Of a DNA stretch of 64,000 nucleotides, positions 1 to 14,835 are shown in pieces (within the stretch, counting starts at the first letter, position 1; every line of letters starts with the position of its first letter). Under the pieces are notes generated by a model. It did not search any database and was not told where the DNA came from. It saw nothing but the letters and a program-made list of their open reading frames with translations. The stretch covers positions 13,909,105 through 13,973,104 of the forward strand of contig OY811974.1 in the NCBI GenBank assembly GCA_963681505.1, in the 5' to 3' direction. A program made the position numbers and the translations under genes. Origin of the DNA: Eunapius fragilis. Its lineage: Eukaryota > Porifera > Demospongiae > Spongillida > Spongillidae.

Positions 1-3000
1 ACACATGGAAGATAGCAGTAACCATTCCTTTATCTGTTTTAAATGCCACCCCGTGCATACCTGCTTTGGTATGGGTTACCCAAGCGATTCAAAAGTAGGT
101 TCCCACCCATACATTTCTATGGGAAACCACCCATACATCTCTATGGGAAATTTTTGACTATCTTAGCATCGAGGTGTTGATGAGACATGCAATAGGAGCA
201 AACCACTGCACACATGGAAGATAGCAGTAACCATTCCTTTGTCTGTTTTAAATGCCACCCCGTGCATACCTGCTTTGGTATGGGTTAACCAAGCGATTCA
301 AAAGTAGGTTCCCACCCATACATTTCTATGGGAAACCACCCATACATCTCTATGGGAAATAATGACTATCTTAGCATTGAGGTGTTGATGAGACATGCAA
401 TGTGAGTAAACCACTGCACACATGGAAGATTGCTGTAACCATTCCTCCATCTGTTTTAAATGCCACCCCGAGCATACCAGCTTTGGTATGGGTTTACCAA
501 GCGATTCAAAAGTAGGTTCCCACCCATGCATTTCTATGGGAAATTTTTGACTATCTTAGCATCGAGGTGTTGACGAGACATGCAATAAGAGCAAACCACT
601 GCACTCATGGAAGATAGCAGTAACCATTCCTTTATCTGGTTTAAATGCCACCCCGAGCATACCAGCTTTGGTATGGGTTTACCAAGCGATTCAAAAGTAG
701 GTTCCCACCCATACATTTCTATGGGAAATTTTTGACTATTTTAGCATCGAGGTGTTGATGAGACATGCAATATGAGCAAACCACTGCACACATGGAAGAT
801 AGCAGTAACCATTACTTTATCTGTTTTAAATGCCACCCCGAGCATACCAGCTTCGGTATGGGTTAACCAAGCGATTCAAATGTAGGTTCCCACCCATACA
901 TTCCTATGGGAAACCACCCATACATCTCTATGGGAAATAATGACTATCTTAGCATCGAGGTGTTGATGAGGCATGCAGTATGAGCAAACCACTGCACACA
1001 AGGAAGATAGCAGTAACCACTCTTCTATCTCTTTTCAATGCCACCCCGATTATACCTGCTTCGGTATGGGTTAACCAAGCGATTCAAAAGTAGGTTCCCA
1101 CCCATAAATTCCAATGGGAAACCACCCATACATCTCTATGGGAAATTTTTGACTATCTTAGCATCGAGGTGTTGATGAGACATGCAATAGGAGCAAACCA
1201 CTGCACACATGGAAGATAGCAGTAACCATTCCTTTATCTGTTTTAAATGCCACCCCGTGCATACCTGCTTTGGTACGGGTTAACCAAGCGATTCAAAAGT
1301 AGGTTCCCACCCAAACATTCCTATGGGAAACCACCCATACATCCATATGGGAAATAATGACTATCTTAGCATTGAGGTGTTGATGAGACATGCAATGTGA
1401 GTAAACCACTGCACACATGGAAGATAGCTGTAACCATTCCTCTATCTGTTTTAAATGCCACCCTGAGCATACCAGCTTGGGTATGGGTTTACAAAGCGAT
1501 TCAAAAGTAGGTTCCCACCCATGCATTTCTATGGGAAATTTTTGACTATCTTAGCATCGAGGTGTTGACGAGACATGCAATAGGAGCAAACCACTGCACA
1601 CATGGAAGATAGCAGTAACCATTCCTTTATCTGTTTTAAATGCCACCCCGTGCATACCTGCTTTGGTACGGGTTAACCAAGCGATTCAAAAGTAGGTTCC
1701 CACCCAAACATTCCTATGGGAAACCACCCATACATCCATATGGGAAATAATGACTATCTTAGCATTGAGGTGTTGATGAGACATGCAATGTGAGTAAACC
1801 ACTGCACACATGGAAGATAGCTGTAACCATTCCTCTATCTGTTTTAAATGCCACCCTGAGCATACCAGCTTGGGTATGGGTTTACAAAGCGATTCAAAAG
1901 TAGGTTCCCACCCATGCATTTCTATGGGAAATTTTTGACTATCTTAGCATCGAGGTGTTGACGAGACATGCAATAAGAGCAAACCACTGCACTCATGGAA
2001 GATATCAGTAACCATTCCTTTATCTGGTTTAAATGCCACCCCGAGCATACCAGCTTTGGTATGGGTTTACCAAGCAATTCAAAAGTAGGTTCCCACCCAT
2101 ACATTTCTATGGGAAATTTTTGACTATTTTAGCATCGAGGTGTTGATGAGACATGCAATATGAGCAAACCACTGCACACGTGGAAGATAGCAGTAACCAT
2201 TCCTCTATCTGTTTAAAATGCCACCCCGAGCATACCTGCGTCGGTGTGGGTTACCCAAGCGATTCAAAAGTAGGTTCCCACCCATACATTCTTTTGGGAA
2301 ACCATCCATACATCTCTATGGGAAATATTGACTATCTTAGCATCGAGGTGTTGATGAGGCATGCAGTATGAGCAAACCACTGCACACATGGAAGATAGCA
2401 GTAACCACTCTTCTATCTCTTTTCAATGCCACCCCGAGCATACCTGCTTCGGTATGGGTTAACCAAGCGATTCAAAAGTAGGTTCCCACCCATACATTCC
2501 TATGGGAAACCACCCATACATCTCTATGGGAAATTTTTGACTATCTTAGCATCGAGGTGTTGATGAGACATGCAATAGGAGCAAACCACTGCACACATGG
2601 AAGATAGCAGTAACCATTTCTTTATCTGTTTTAAATGCCACCCCGTGCATACCTGCTTTGGTATGGGTTAACCAAGCGATTCAAAAGTAGGTTCCCACCC
2701 ATACATTCCTATGGGAAACCACCCATACATCTCTATGGGAAATAATGACTATCTTAGCATTGAGGTGTTGATGAGACATGCAATGTGAGTAAACCACTGC
2801 ACACATGGAAGATAGCTGTAACCATTCCTCTATCTGTTTTAAATGCCACCCCGAGCATACCAGCTTTGGTATGGGTTTACCAAGCGATTCAAAAGTAGGT
2901 TCCCACCCATGCATTTCTATGGGAAATTTTTGACTATCTTAGCATCGAGGTGTTGACGAGACATGCAATAAGAGCAAACCACTGCACTCATGGAAGATAG

Positions 3001-6000
3001 CAGTAACCATTCTTTTATCTGGTTTAAATGCCACCCATAGCATACCAGCTTTGGTATGGGTTTACCAAGCGATTCAAGAGTAGGTTCCCACCCATACATT
3101 TCTATGGGAAATTTTTGACTATTTTAGCATCGAAGTGTTGATGAGACATGCAATATGAGCAAACCACTGCACACATGGAAGATAGCAGTAACCATTCCTT
3201 TATCTGTTTTAAATGCCACCCCGAGCATACCTGCTTCGGTATGGGTTAACCAAGCGATTCAAATGTAGGTTCCCACCCATACATTCCTATGGGAAACCAC
3301 CCATACATCTCTATGGGAAATAATGACTATCTTAGCATCGAGGTGTTGATGAGACATGCAATATGAGTAAACCACTGCACACATGGAAGATAGCAGTAAC
3401 CATTCCTTTATCTGTTTTAAATGCCACCCCGAGCATACCTGCTTCGGTATGGGTTAACCAAGCGATTCAAATGTAGGTTCCCACCCATACATTCCTATGG
3501 GAAACCACCCATACATCTCTATGGGAAATAATGACTATCTTAGCATCGAGGTGTTGATGAGACATGCAATATGAGTAAACCACTGCACACATGGAAGATA
3601 GCAGTAACCATTCCTCTATCTGTTTTAAATGCCACCCCGAGGATACCTGCTTAGGTATGGGTTTACCAAGCGATTCAAAAGTAGGTTCCCACGCATACAT
3701 TTCTATGGGAAATTTTTGACTATCTTAGCATCGAGGTGTTGATGAGACATGCAATATGAGCAAACCGCTGCACTCATGGAAGATAGCAGTAACCATTCCT
3801 CTATCTGTTTAAAATGCCACCCCGAGCATACCTGCTTCGGTATGGGTTACCCAAGCGATTCAAAAGTAGGTTCCCACCCATACATTCTTATGGGAAACCA
3901 TCCATACATCTCTATGGGAAATATTGACTATCTTAGCATCGAGGTGTTGATGAGGCATGCAGTATGAGCAAACCACTGCACACATGGAAGATAGCAGTAA
4001 CCACTCTTCTATCTCTTTTCAATGCCACCCCGAGCATACCTGCTTCGGTATGGGTTAACCAAGCGATTCAAAAGTAGGTTCCCACCCATACATTCCTATG
4101 GGAAACCACCCATACATCTCTATGGGAAATTTTTGACTATCTTAGCATCGAGGTGTTGATGAGACATGCAATAGGAGCAAACCACTGCACACATGGAAGA
4201 TAGCAGTAACCATTTCTTTATCTGTTTTAAATGCCACCCCGTGCATACCTGCTTTGGTATGGGTTAACCAAGCGATTCAAAAGTAGGTTCCCACCCATAC
4301 ATTCCTATGGGAAACCACCCATACATCTCTATGGGAAATAATGACTATCTTAGCATTGAGGTGTTGATGAGACATGCAATGTGAGTAAACCACTGCACAC
4401 ATGGAAGATAGCTGTAACCATTCCTCTATCTGTTTTAAATGCCACCCCGAGCATACCAGCTTTGGTATGGGTTTACCAAGCGATTCAAAAGTAGGTTCCC
4501 ACCCATGCATTTCTATGGGAAATTTTTGACTATCTTAGCATCGAGGTGTTGACGAGACATGCAATAAGAGCAAACCACTGCACTCATGGAAGATAGCAGT
4601 AACCATTCCTTTATCTGGTTTAAATGCCACCCATAGCATACCAGCTTTGGTATGGGTTTACCAAGCGATTCAAAAGTAGGTTCCCACCCATACATTTCTA
4701 TGGGAAATTTTTGACTATTTTAGCATCGAAGTGTTGATGAGACATGCAATATGAGCAAACCACTGCACACATGGAAGATAGCAGTAACCATTCCTTTATC
4801 TGTTTTAAATGCCACCCCGAGCATACCTGCTTCGGTATGGGTTAACCAAGCGATTCAAATGTAGGTTCCCACCCATACATTCCTATGGGAAACCACCCAT
4901 ACATCTCTATGGGAAATAATGACTATCTTAGCATCGAGGTGTTGATGAGACATGCAATATGAGTAAACCACTGCACACATGGAAGATAGCAGTAACCATT
5001 CCTCTATCTGTTTTAAATGCCACCCCGAGGATACCTGCTTAGGTATGGGTTTACCAAGCGATTCAAAAGTAGGTTCCCACCCATACATTTCTATGGGAAA
5101 TTTTTGACTATCTTAGCATCGAGGTGTTGATGAGACATGCAATATGAGCAAACCGCTGCACTCATGGAAGATAGCAGTAACCATTCCTCTATCTGTTTAA
5201 AATGCCACCCCGAGCATACCTGCTTCGGTATGGGTTACCCAAGCGATTCAAAAGTAGGTTCCCACCCATACATTCTTATGGGAAACCATCCATACATCTC
5301 TATGGGAAATATTGACTATCTTAGCATCGAGGTGTTGATGAGGCATGCAGTATGAGCAAACCACTGCACACATGGAAGATAGCAGTAACCACTCTTCTAT
5401 CTCTTTTCAATGCCACCCCGAGCATACCTGCTTCGGTATGGGTTAACCAAGCGATTCAAAAGTAGGTTCCCACCCATACATTCCTATGGGAAACCACCCA
5501 TACATCTCTATGGGAAATTTTTGACTATCTTAGCATCGAGGTGTTGATGAGACATGCAATAGGAGCAAACCACTGCACACATGGAAGATAGCAGTAACCA
5601 TTTCTTTATCTGTTTTAAATGCCTCCCCGTGCATACCTGCTTTGGTATGGGTTAACCAAGCGATTCAAAAGTAGGTTCCCACCCATATATTCCTATGGGA
5701 AACCACCCATACATCTCTATGGGAAATAATGACTATCTTAGCATTGAGGTGTTGATGAGACATGCAATGTGAGTAAACCACTGCACACATGGAAGATAGC
5801 TGTAACTATTCCTCTATCTGTTTTAAATGCCACCCCGAGCATACCAGCTTTGGTATGGGTTTACCAAGCGATTCAAAAGTAGGTTCCCACCCATGCATTT
5901 CTATGGGAAATTTTTGACTATCTTAGCATCGAGGTGTTGACGAGACATGCAATAAGAGCAAACCACTGCACTCATGGAAGATAGCAGTAACCATTCCTTT

Positions 6001-9000
6001 ATCTGGTTTAAATGCCACCCCTAGCATACCAGCTTTGGTATGGGTTTACCAAGCGATTCAAAAGTAGGTTCCCACCCATACATTTCTATGGGAAATTTTT
6101 GACTATTTTAGCATCGAAGTGTTGATGAGACATGCAATATGAGCAAACCACTGCACACATGGAAGATAGCAGTAACCATTCCTTTATCTGTTTTAAATAC
6201 CACCCCGAGCATACCTGCTTCGGTATGGGTTAACCAAGCGATTCAAATGTAGGTTCCCACCCATACATTCCTATGGGAAACCACCCATACATCTCTATGG
6301 GAAATAATGACTATCTTAGCATCGAGGTGTTGATGAGACATGCAATATGAGTAAACCACTGCACACATGGAAGATAGCAGTAACCATTCCTCTATCTGTT
6401 TTAAATGCCACCCCGAGCATACCAGCTTTGGTATGGGTTTACCAAGCGATTCAAAAGTAGGTTCCCACCCATACATTTCAATGGGAAATTTTTGACTATC
6501 TTAGCATCGAGGTGTTGACGAGACATGCAATAAGAGCAAACCACTGCACTCATGGAAGATAGCAGTAACCATTCCTTTATCTGGTTTAAATGCCACCCCG
6601 AGCATACCTGCTTCGGTATGGGTTAACCAAGCGATTCAAAAGTAGGTTTCCACCCATACATTCCTATGGGAAACCACCCATACATCTCTATGGGAAATTT
6701 TTGACTATCTTAGCATCGAGGTGTTGATGAGACATGCAATAGGAGCAAACCACTGCACACATGGAAGATAGCAGTAACCATTTCTTTATCTGTTTTAAAT
6801 GCCACCCCGTGCATACCTGCTTTGGTATGGGTTAACCAAGCGATTCAAAAGTAGGTTCCCACCCATACATTCCTATGGGAAACCACCCATACATCTCTAT
6901 GGGAAATAATGACTATCTTAGCATTGAGGTGTTGATGAGACATGCAATGTGAGTAAACCACTGCACACATGGAAGATAGCTGTAACCATTCCTCTATCTG
7001 TTTTAAATGCCACCCCGAGCATACCAGTTTTGGTATGGGTTTACCAAGCGATTCAAAAGTAGGTTCCCACTCATGCATTTCTATGGGAAATTTTTGACTA
7101 TCTTAGCATCGAGGTGTTGACGAGACATGCAATAAGAGCAAACCACTGCACTCATGGAAGATAGCAGTAACCATTCCTTTATCTGGTTTAAATGCCACCC
7201 CTAGCATACCAGCTTTGGTATGGGTTTACCAAGCGATTCAAAAGTAGGTTCCCACCCATACATTTCTATGGGAAATTTTTGACTATTTTAGCATCGAAGT
7301 GTTGATGAGACATGCAATATGAGCAAACCACTGCACACATGGAAGATAGCAGTAACCATTCCTTTATCTGTTTTAAATGCCACCCCGAGCATACCTGCTT
7401 CGGTATGGGTTAACCAAGCGATTCAAATGTAGGTTCCCACCCATACATTCCTATGGGAAACCACCCATACATCTCTATGGGAAATAATGACTATCTTAGC
7501 ATCGAGGTGTTGATGAGACATGCAATATGAGCAAACCACTGCACACATGGAAGATAGCAGTAACAACTCTTCTATCTCTTTTCAATGCCACCCCGAGCAT
7601 ACCTGCTTCGGTATGGGTTAACCAAGCGATTCAAAAGTAGGTTCCCACCCATACATTCCGATGGGAAACCACCCATACATCTCTATGGGAAATTTTTGAC
7701 TATCTTAGCATCGAGGTGTTGATGAGACATGCAATAGGAGCAAACCACTGCACACATGGAAGATAACAGTAACCATTTCTTTATCTGTTTTAAATTTCAC
7801 CCCGTGCATGCCTGCTTTGGTATGGGTTAACCAAGCGATTCAAAAGTAGGTTCCCACCCATACATTCCTATGGGAAACCACCCATACATCTCTATGGGAA
7901 ATAATGACTATCTTAGCATTGAGGTGTTGATGAGACATGCAATGTGAGTAAACCACTGCACACATGGAAGATAGCTGTAACCATTCCTCTATCTGTTTTA
8001 AATGCCACCCCGAGCATACCAGCTTTGGTATGGGTTTACCAAGCGATTCAAAAGTAGGTTCCCACCCATGCATTTCTATGGGAAATTTTTGACTATCTTA
8101 GCATCGAGGTGTTGACGAGACATGCAATAAGAGCAAACCACTGCACTCATGGAAGATAGCTGTAACCATTCCTTTATCTGGTTTAAATGCCACCCCTAGC
8201 ATACCAGCTTTGGTATGGGTTTACCAAGCGATTCAAAAGTAGGTTCCCACCCATACATTTCTATGGGAAATTTTTGACTATTTTAGCATCGAGGTGTTGA
8301 TGAGACATGCAATATGAGCAAACCACTGCACACATGGAAGATAGCAGTAACCATTCCTTTATCTGTTTTAAATGCCACCCCGAGCATACCTGCTTCGGTA
8401 TGGGTTAACCAAGCGATTCAAATGTAGGTTCCCACCCATACATTCCTATGGGAAACCACCCATACATCTCTATGGGAAATATTGACTATCTTAGCACCGA
8501 GGTGTTGATGAGACATGCAATATGAGTAAACCACTGCACACATGGAAGATAGCAGTAACCATTCCTCTATCTGTTTTAAATGCCACCCCGAGCATACCAG
8601 CTTTGGTATGGGTTTACCAAGCGATTCAAAAGTAGGATCCCACCCATACATTTCAATGGGAAATTTTTGACTATCTTAGCATCGAGGTGTTGATGAGACA
8701 TGCAATATGAGCAAACCACTGCACACATGGAAGATAGCAGTAACCATTCATTTATCTGGTTTAAATGCCACCCCGAGCATACCTGCATAGGTATGGGTTA
8801 ACCAAGCTATTCAAAAGTAGGTTCCCACCCATTCATTCTTATGGGAAACCATCCATACATCTCTATGGGAAATATTGACTATCTTAGCATCGAGGTGTTG
8901 ATGAGGCATGCAATATTAACAAACCACAGCACACATGGAAGATAGCAGTAACCACTCCTCTATCTCTTTTCAATGCCACCCTGAGGATACCTGCTTAGGT

Positions 9001-10849
9001 ATGGGTTTACCAAGCGATTCAAAAGTAGGTTCCCACCCATACATTTCTATGGGAAATTTTTGACTATCTTAGCATCGAGGTGTTGATGAGACATGCAATA
9101 TGAGCAAACCGCTGCACTCATGGAAGATAGCAGTAACCATTCCTCTATCTGTTTAAAATGCCACCCCGAGCATACCTGCTTCGGTATGGGTTACCCAAGC
9201 GATTCAAAAGTAGGTTCCCACCCATACATTCTTATGGGAAACCATCCATACATCTCTATGGGAAATATTGACTATCTTAGCATCGAGGTGTTGATGAGGC
9301 ATGCAGTATGAGCAAACCACTGCACACATGGAAGATAGCAGTAACCACTCTTCTATCTCTTTTCAATGCCACCCCGAGCATACCTGCTTCGGTATGGGTT
9401 AACCAAGCGATTCAAAAGTAGGTTCCCACCCATACATTCCTATGGGAAACCACCCATACATCTCTATGGGAAATTTTTGACTATCTTAGCATCGAGGTGT
9501 TGATGAGACATGCAATAGGAGCAAACCACTGCACACATGGAAGATAGCAGTAACCATTTCTTTATCTGTTTTAAATGCCACCCCGTGCATACCTGCTTTG
9601 GTATGGGTTAACCAAGCGATTCAAAAGTAGGTTCCCACCCATACATTCCTATGGGAAACCACCCATACATCTCTATGGGAAATAATGACTATCTTAGCAT
9701 TGAGGTGTTGATGAGACATGCAATGTGAGTAAACCACTGCACACATGGAAGATAGCTGTAACCATTCCTCTATCTGTTTTAAATTCCACCCCGAGCATAC
9801 CAGCTTTGGTATGGGTTTACCAAGCGATTCAAAAGTAGGTTCCCACCCATGCATTTCTATGGGAAATTTTTGACTATCTTAGCATCGAGGTGTTGATGAG
9901 ACATGCAATAAGAGCAAACCACTGCACTCATGGAAGATAGCAGTAACCATTCCTTTATCTGGTTTAAATGCCACCCCTAGCATTTCAGCTTTGGTATGGG
10001 TTTACCAAACGATTCAAAAGTAGGTTCCCACCCATACATTTCTATGGGAAATTTTTGACCATTTTAGCATCGAAGTGTTGATGAGACATGCAATATGAGC
10101 AAACCACTGCACACATGGAAGATAGCAGTAACCATTCATTTATCTGGTTTAAATGCCACCCCGAGCATACCTGCATAGGTATGGGTTAACCAAGCTATTC
10201 AAAAGTAGGTTCCCACCCATTCATTCTTATGGGAAACCATCCATACATCTCTATGGGAAATATTGACTATCTTAGCATCGAGGTGTTGATGAGGCATGCA
10301 ATATTAACAAACCACAGCACACATGGAAGATAGCAGTAACCACTCCTCTATCTCTTTTCAATGCCACCCCGAGGATACCTGCTTAGGTATGGGTTTACCA
10401 AGCGAATCAAAAGTAGGTTCCCACCCATACATTTCTATGGGAAATTTTTGACTATCTTAGCATCGAGGTGTTGATGAGACATGCAATATGAGCAAACCAC
10501 TGCACACATGGAAGATAGCAGTAACCATTCATTTATCTGGTTTAAATGCCACCCCGAGCATACCTGCATCGGTATGGGTTAACCAAGCTATTCAAAAGTA
10601 GGTTCCCACCCATACATTCCTATGGGAAACCACCCATACATCTCTATGGGAAATAATGACTATCTTAGCATCGAGGTGTTGATGAGACATGTAGTATGAG
10701 TAAACCACTGCACACATGGAAGATAGCAGTAACCATTCCTCTATCTGTTTTAAATGCCACCCCGAGCATACCAGCTTTGGTATGGGTTTACCAAGCGATT
10801 CAAATGTAGGTTCCCACCCGTTCATTTCTATGGGATATTTTTGACTATG
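1..10849. repeat. Satellite A, 185/209-bp units
   Basis: Tandem array that begins before the window. Unit starts (the CACATGGAAGATAGCAGTAA stretch) recur about every 185 or 208-209 bp, for example near 1, 210, 418 and 603. The two lengths differ by a roughly 24-bp internal duplication of the CCCATACAT..CTATGGGAAA segment. Each unit contains a hairpin with stem CATACCA/TGGTATG (loop GCTT) or a CATACC/GGTATG variant, and one or two CCCATA/TATGGG hairpins. About 55 units by length. Units differ by scattered substitutions and are arranged in a higher-order pattern. The 60-77-residue open frames on both strands recur with the unit and are not genes. Confidence 0.96.
2153..6844. repeat. Higher-order repeat of satellite A, 1388/1596 bp
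   Basis: The same succession of unit variants recurs at fixed spacing. The segment at 2681 reappears at 4277 (1596 bp) and at about 5665 (1388 bp). The segment at 3749 reappears at 5137 (1388 bp). The 208-bp difference equals one long unit: two near-identical units at about 3157-3575 are represented once in the next copy. Related blocks continue to about 10.3 kb with rearranged order. This is the pattern expected from unequal exchange of multi-unit blocks. Confidence 0.85.
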
Positions 10850-13800
10850 CCAATTGGGCCAATTGGTTCCAATTGCCCATTTGGTGCGGTATGTCCCAAT
10901 GAATTGATGCCAATTGGGCCAATTGGTTCCATTGGCCCAATTGGCGCAATATTTTCTGAAGATATGATCCCAATTGGGCCAATTGGTTCCACCGGCCCAA
11001 TTGGCGCGATATGTACTATTTATGACAATTGGGCCAATTGGTACCACCGGCCCAATTGTTGCGGTATGTCCCAATGAATTGATGCCAATTGGGCCAATTG
11101 GTTCCACCGGCCCATTTGGCGCGATATGTACTATTTATGCCAATTGGGCCAATTGGTTCCACGGGCCCAATTGGTGTGATATGTCCCAATGAATTGATGC
11201 CAATTGGGGCAAATGGTTCCATCGGCCCAATTGGCGCGATATGTTCTAATGAAATGATGCCAATTGGGCCACTTGGTTCCATTGGCCCAATTGGCGCGTT
11301 ATGTACAATTTGTGCCAATTGGGCCAATTGGTTCCACCGGCCCAATTGGTGCGGTATGTCCCAATGAATTGATGCCAATTGGGCCAATTGGTTCCATTGG
11401 CCCAATTGGTGCGATATGATCTATTTATGCCAATTGGGCGAATTGGTTCAACAGGCCCAATTGGTGCGGTATGTCCCAATGAATAGATGCCAATTGGGCC
11501 AATTGGTTCCATCGGCCCAATTGGCGGGATATGTTCTAATGAAACGATGCCATTTGGGCCAATTGGTTCCGCCGGCCCAATTGGCGCGGTATGTACTGTT
11601 TATGCCAATTGGGCCAATTGGTTCCACGGGCCCAATTGGTGCGAAATGTCCCAATGAATTGACGCCAATTGGGCCAATTGGTACCACCGGCCCAATTGTT
11701 GCGGTATGTCCCAATGAATTGAAGCCAATTGAGCCAATTGGTTCCATCGGCCCAATTGGCGCTATATGTTCTAATGAAATGATGCCAATTGGGCCAATTG
11801 GTTCCACCGGCCCATTTGGCGCGATTTGTACTATTTATGCCAATTGGGCCAATTGGTTCCACGGGCCCAATTGGTGTGATATGTCCCAATGAATTGATGC
11901 CAATTGGGGCAATTGGTTCCATCGGCCCAATTGGCGCGATATGTTCTAATGAAATGATACCAATTGGGCCAATTGGTTCCGCCGGCCCAATTGGCGCGAT
12001 ATGTACAATTTATGCCAATTGGGCCAATTGGTTCCACGGGCCCAATTGGTGCGATATGTCCCAATGGATTGATGCCAATTGGGCCACTTGGTTCCATCGG
12101 CCCAATTGGCGCGATATGTACAATTTATGCCAATTGGGCCAATTGGTTCCACCGGCCCAATTGGTGCGGTATGTCCCAATGAATTGATGCCAATTGGGCC
12201 AATTGGTTCCACCGGCCCAATTGGCGCGACATGTACTATTTATGCCAATTGGGCCAATTGGTTCCACGGGCGCGATTGGTGAGATATGTCCCATTGAATT
12301 GATGCCAATTGGGCCAATTGGTTCCATTGGCCATATTGGTGCGATATGAACTATTTATGCCAAATGGGCCAATTGGTTCCACCGACCCAATTGGCGCGAT
12401 ATGTACTATTAATGCCAATTGGGCCAATTGGTTCCACGGGACCAATTGGTGCGATATGTGCCAATAAATTATTGCCAATTGGTTCCATTGGCCCAATTGG
12501 TGCGATATGAACTATTTATGCCAATTGGGCCAATTGGTTCAACAGGCCGAATTGGTGCGGTATGTCCCAATGAATTGATGCCAATTGGGCCAATTAGTTC
12601 CATCGGCCCAATTGGCGCGATATGCGTAATGAAATGATGCCAATTGGGCCAATTGGTTCTACCGGCCGAATTGGCGCGATATGAACAATGTATGCCAATT
12701 GGGTCAATTGGTTCCACCGGCCCAATTGGTCCGGTATGTCCCAATGAATTGATGCCAATTGGGCCAATTGGTTCCATGGGCCCAATTGGCGCAATATGTA
12801 CAATTTATGCCAATTGGGCCAATTGGTTCCAATGGCCCAATTGGTGCGATATGTCTTAATGAATTGATGCCAATTGGGCCAATTGGTTCCATGGGCCTAA
12901 TTGGCGCGACATGTACTATTTATGCCAATTGGGCCACTTGGTTCCACGGGAGCAATTGGTGACATGTCCCATTGAATTGATGCCAAACGGGCCAATTGGT
13001 TCCATCGGCCCAATTGGCGCGATATGAACAATTTATGCCAATTGGGCCAATTGGTTCCACCGTCCCAATTGTTGCAGTATGTCCCAATGAATTGATGCCA
13101 ATTGGGCCAATTGGTTCCACCGGCCCAATTAGCGCGAGATGAACTATTTTTGCCAATTGGGCCAATTGGTTCCACGGGCCCAATTAGTGAGATATGTCCC
13201 AATGAATTGATACCAATTAGGCCAATTGGTTCTATCGGCCCAATTGGCCCGATAAGTGCAATTTATGCCAATCGGGCCAATTGGTTCCAATGGCCCAATT
13301 GGTGCGATATATTGATGCCAATTGGGCCAATTGGTTCCACCGGCCCAATTGGCGCGATATGTACTATTTATGCCAATTGGGCCAATTGGTTCCACCGGCC
13401 CAATTGGTGCGATATGTCCCAATAAATTGATGCCAATTGGGCCAATTGGTTCCATCGGCCCAATTGGCGCGATATATACAATTCATGCCAATTGGGCCAA
13501 TTGGTTCCACCGGCCCAATTGTTGCTTTATGTCCCTATGAATTGATGCCAATCGGGCCAATTGGTTCCATCGGCCCAATTGGCGCGATATGTCCTAACGA
13601 AATGATGCCAAATGGGCCAATTGGTTCCACCGGCCCAATTGGCGCGATATGTACTATTCATGCCAATTTGGCCAATTGGTTCCACGGGCCCAATTGGTGC
13701 GATATGTCCCAATGAATTGAGGCGAATTGGGCCGATTGGTTCCATCGGCCCAATTGGCGCGATATGTACAATTTATGCCAATTGGACCAATTGGTTCCAC

Positions 13801-14795
13801 CGGCCCAATTGGCGCGGTATGTCCCAATGAATTGATGCCAATTGGGCCAATTGGTTCCATCGGCCCAATTGGCGCTATATGTACTATTTATGCCAATTGG
13901 GCCAATTGGTTCCACGGGCCCAATTGGTGCGATATGTCCCAATGAGTTGATGCCAATTGGGTAAATTGGTTCCATCCGCCCAATTGGCGCGATAAGTACA
14001 ATTTATGCCAATCGGGCCAATTTGTTCCAATGGCCCAATTGGTGCGGTATGTCCCAATGAATTGATGCCAATTGGGCCAATTGGTTCCATCCGCCCAATT
14101 GGCGCGATATGTCCTAATGAAATGATGCCAATTGGGCCAATTGGTTCCTCCGGCCCAATTGGCGCGATTTATACAATTTACGCCAATTGGGCCAATTGGT
14201 TCCACGGGCCCAATTGGTGCGATATGTCCCAATGAATTGATGCCAATTGGGCCAATTGGTTCCATCGGCCCAATTGGCGCGACATGTACAATTTATGCCA
14301 ATTGGGCCAATTGGTACCACCGGCCCAATTGTTGCGGTATGTCCCAATGAATTGATGCCAATTGGGCCAATTTGTTCCATCGGCCCAATTGGCGCGATAT
14401 GTCCTGAAGAAATGATGCCAATTGGGCCAATTGGTTCCACCGGCCCAATTGGCGCGATTATGTACTATTTATGCCAATTGGGCCAATTGGTTCCACGGGC
14501 CCAATTGGTGTGATATGTCCCAATGAATTGATGCCAATTGGGGCAATTGGTTCCATCGGCCCAATTGGCGCGATATGTCCTGATGAAATGATGCCAATTG
14601 GGCCAATTGGTTCCACCGGCCCAATTGGCGCGATATGTACTATTTATGCCAATTGGGCCAATTGGTTCCACGGGCCCAATTGGTGTGATATGTCCCAATG
14701 AATTGATGCCAATTGGGGCAATTGGTTCCATCGGCCCAATTGGCGCGATATGTTCTGATGAAATGATACCAATTGGGCCAATTGGTATCATTTCA
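10850..14795. repeat. Satellite B, alternating 55/60-bp units built on CCAATTGG
   Basis: The core CCAATTGGGCCAATTGG recurs alternately every 55 and 60 bp (for example its CAATTGGGCC at 10911, 10971, 11026 and 11086), about 68 units. The core is self-complementary around its central base, and a second CCAATTGG-type block follows in GGCCCAATTGG. Short linkers alternate between a TACTATTTATG type and a TCCCAATGAATTGATG type. Several frames on both strands stay open and read as PIGPIGSTGPIGAI-like peptides. That follows from the palindromic core and is not evidence for a protein. The switch from satellite A at 10849/10850 is abrupt. Confidence 0.95.
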
Positions 14796-14835
14796 AGTGC
14801 ACCAATCCGTCGCGCTGCGACGGATTGGTGCACTT
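14759..14835. repeat. Two abutting perfect palindromes at a satellite junction
   Basis: The first palindrome spans 14759-14795: arms of 18 bp, perfect, around one central G at 14777. It consists of satellite B sequence folded back on itself. The second spans 14795-14835: arms of 19 bp, perfect, around a 3-nt loop GCT (14114-style numbering avoided; loop at 14114+700 = 14814-14816, GCT at 14814-14816). It consists of the 62-bp repeat, first inverted and then direct. They share base 14795, so one satellite turns back and the next turns forward exactly at the join. Confidence 0.9.

Noticed and set aside
10592..14833. Collagen-like genes in satellite B
   Set aside because: No regular Gly-X-Y over a long distance, open frames on both strands, no signal peptide or flanking domain.
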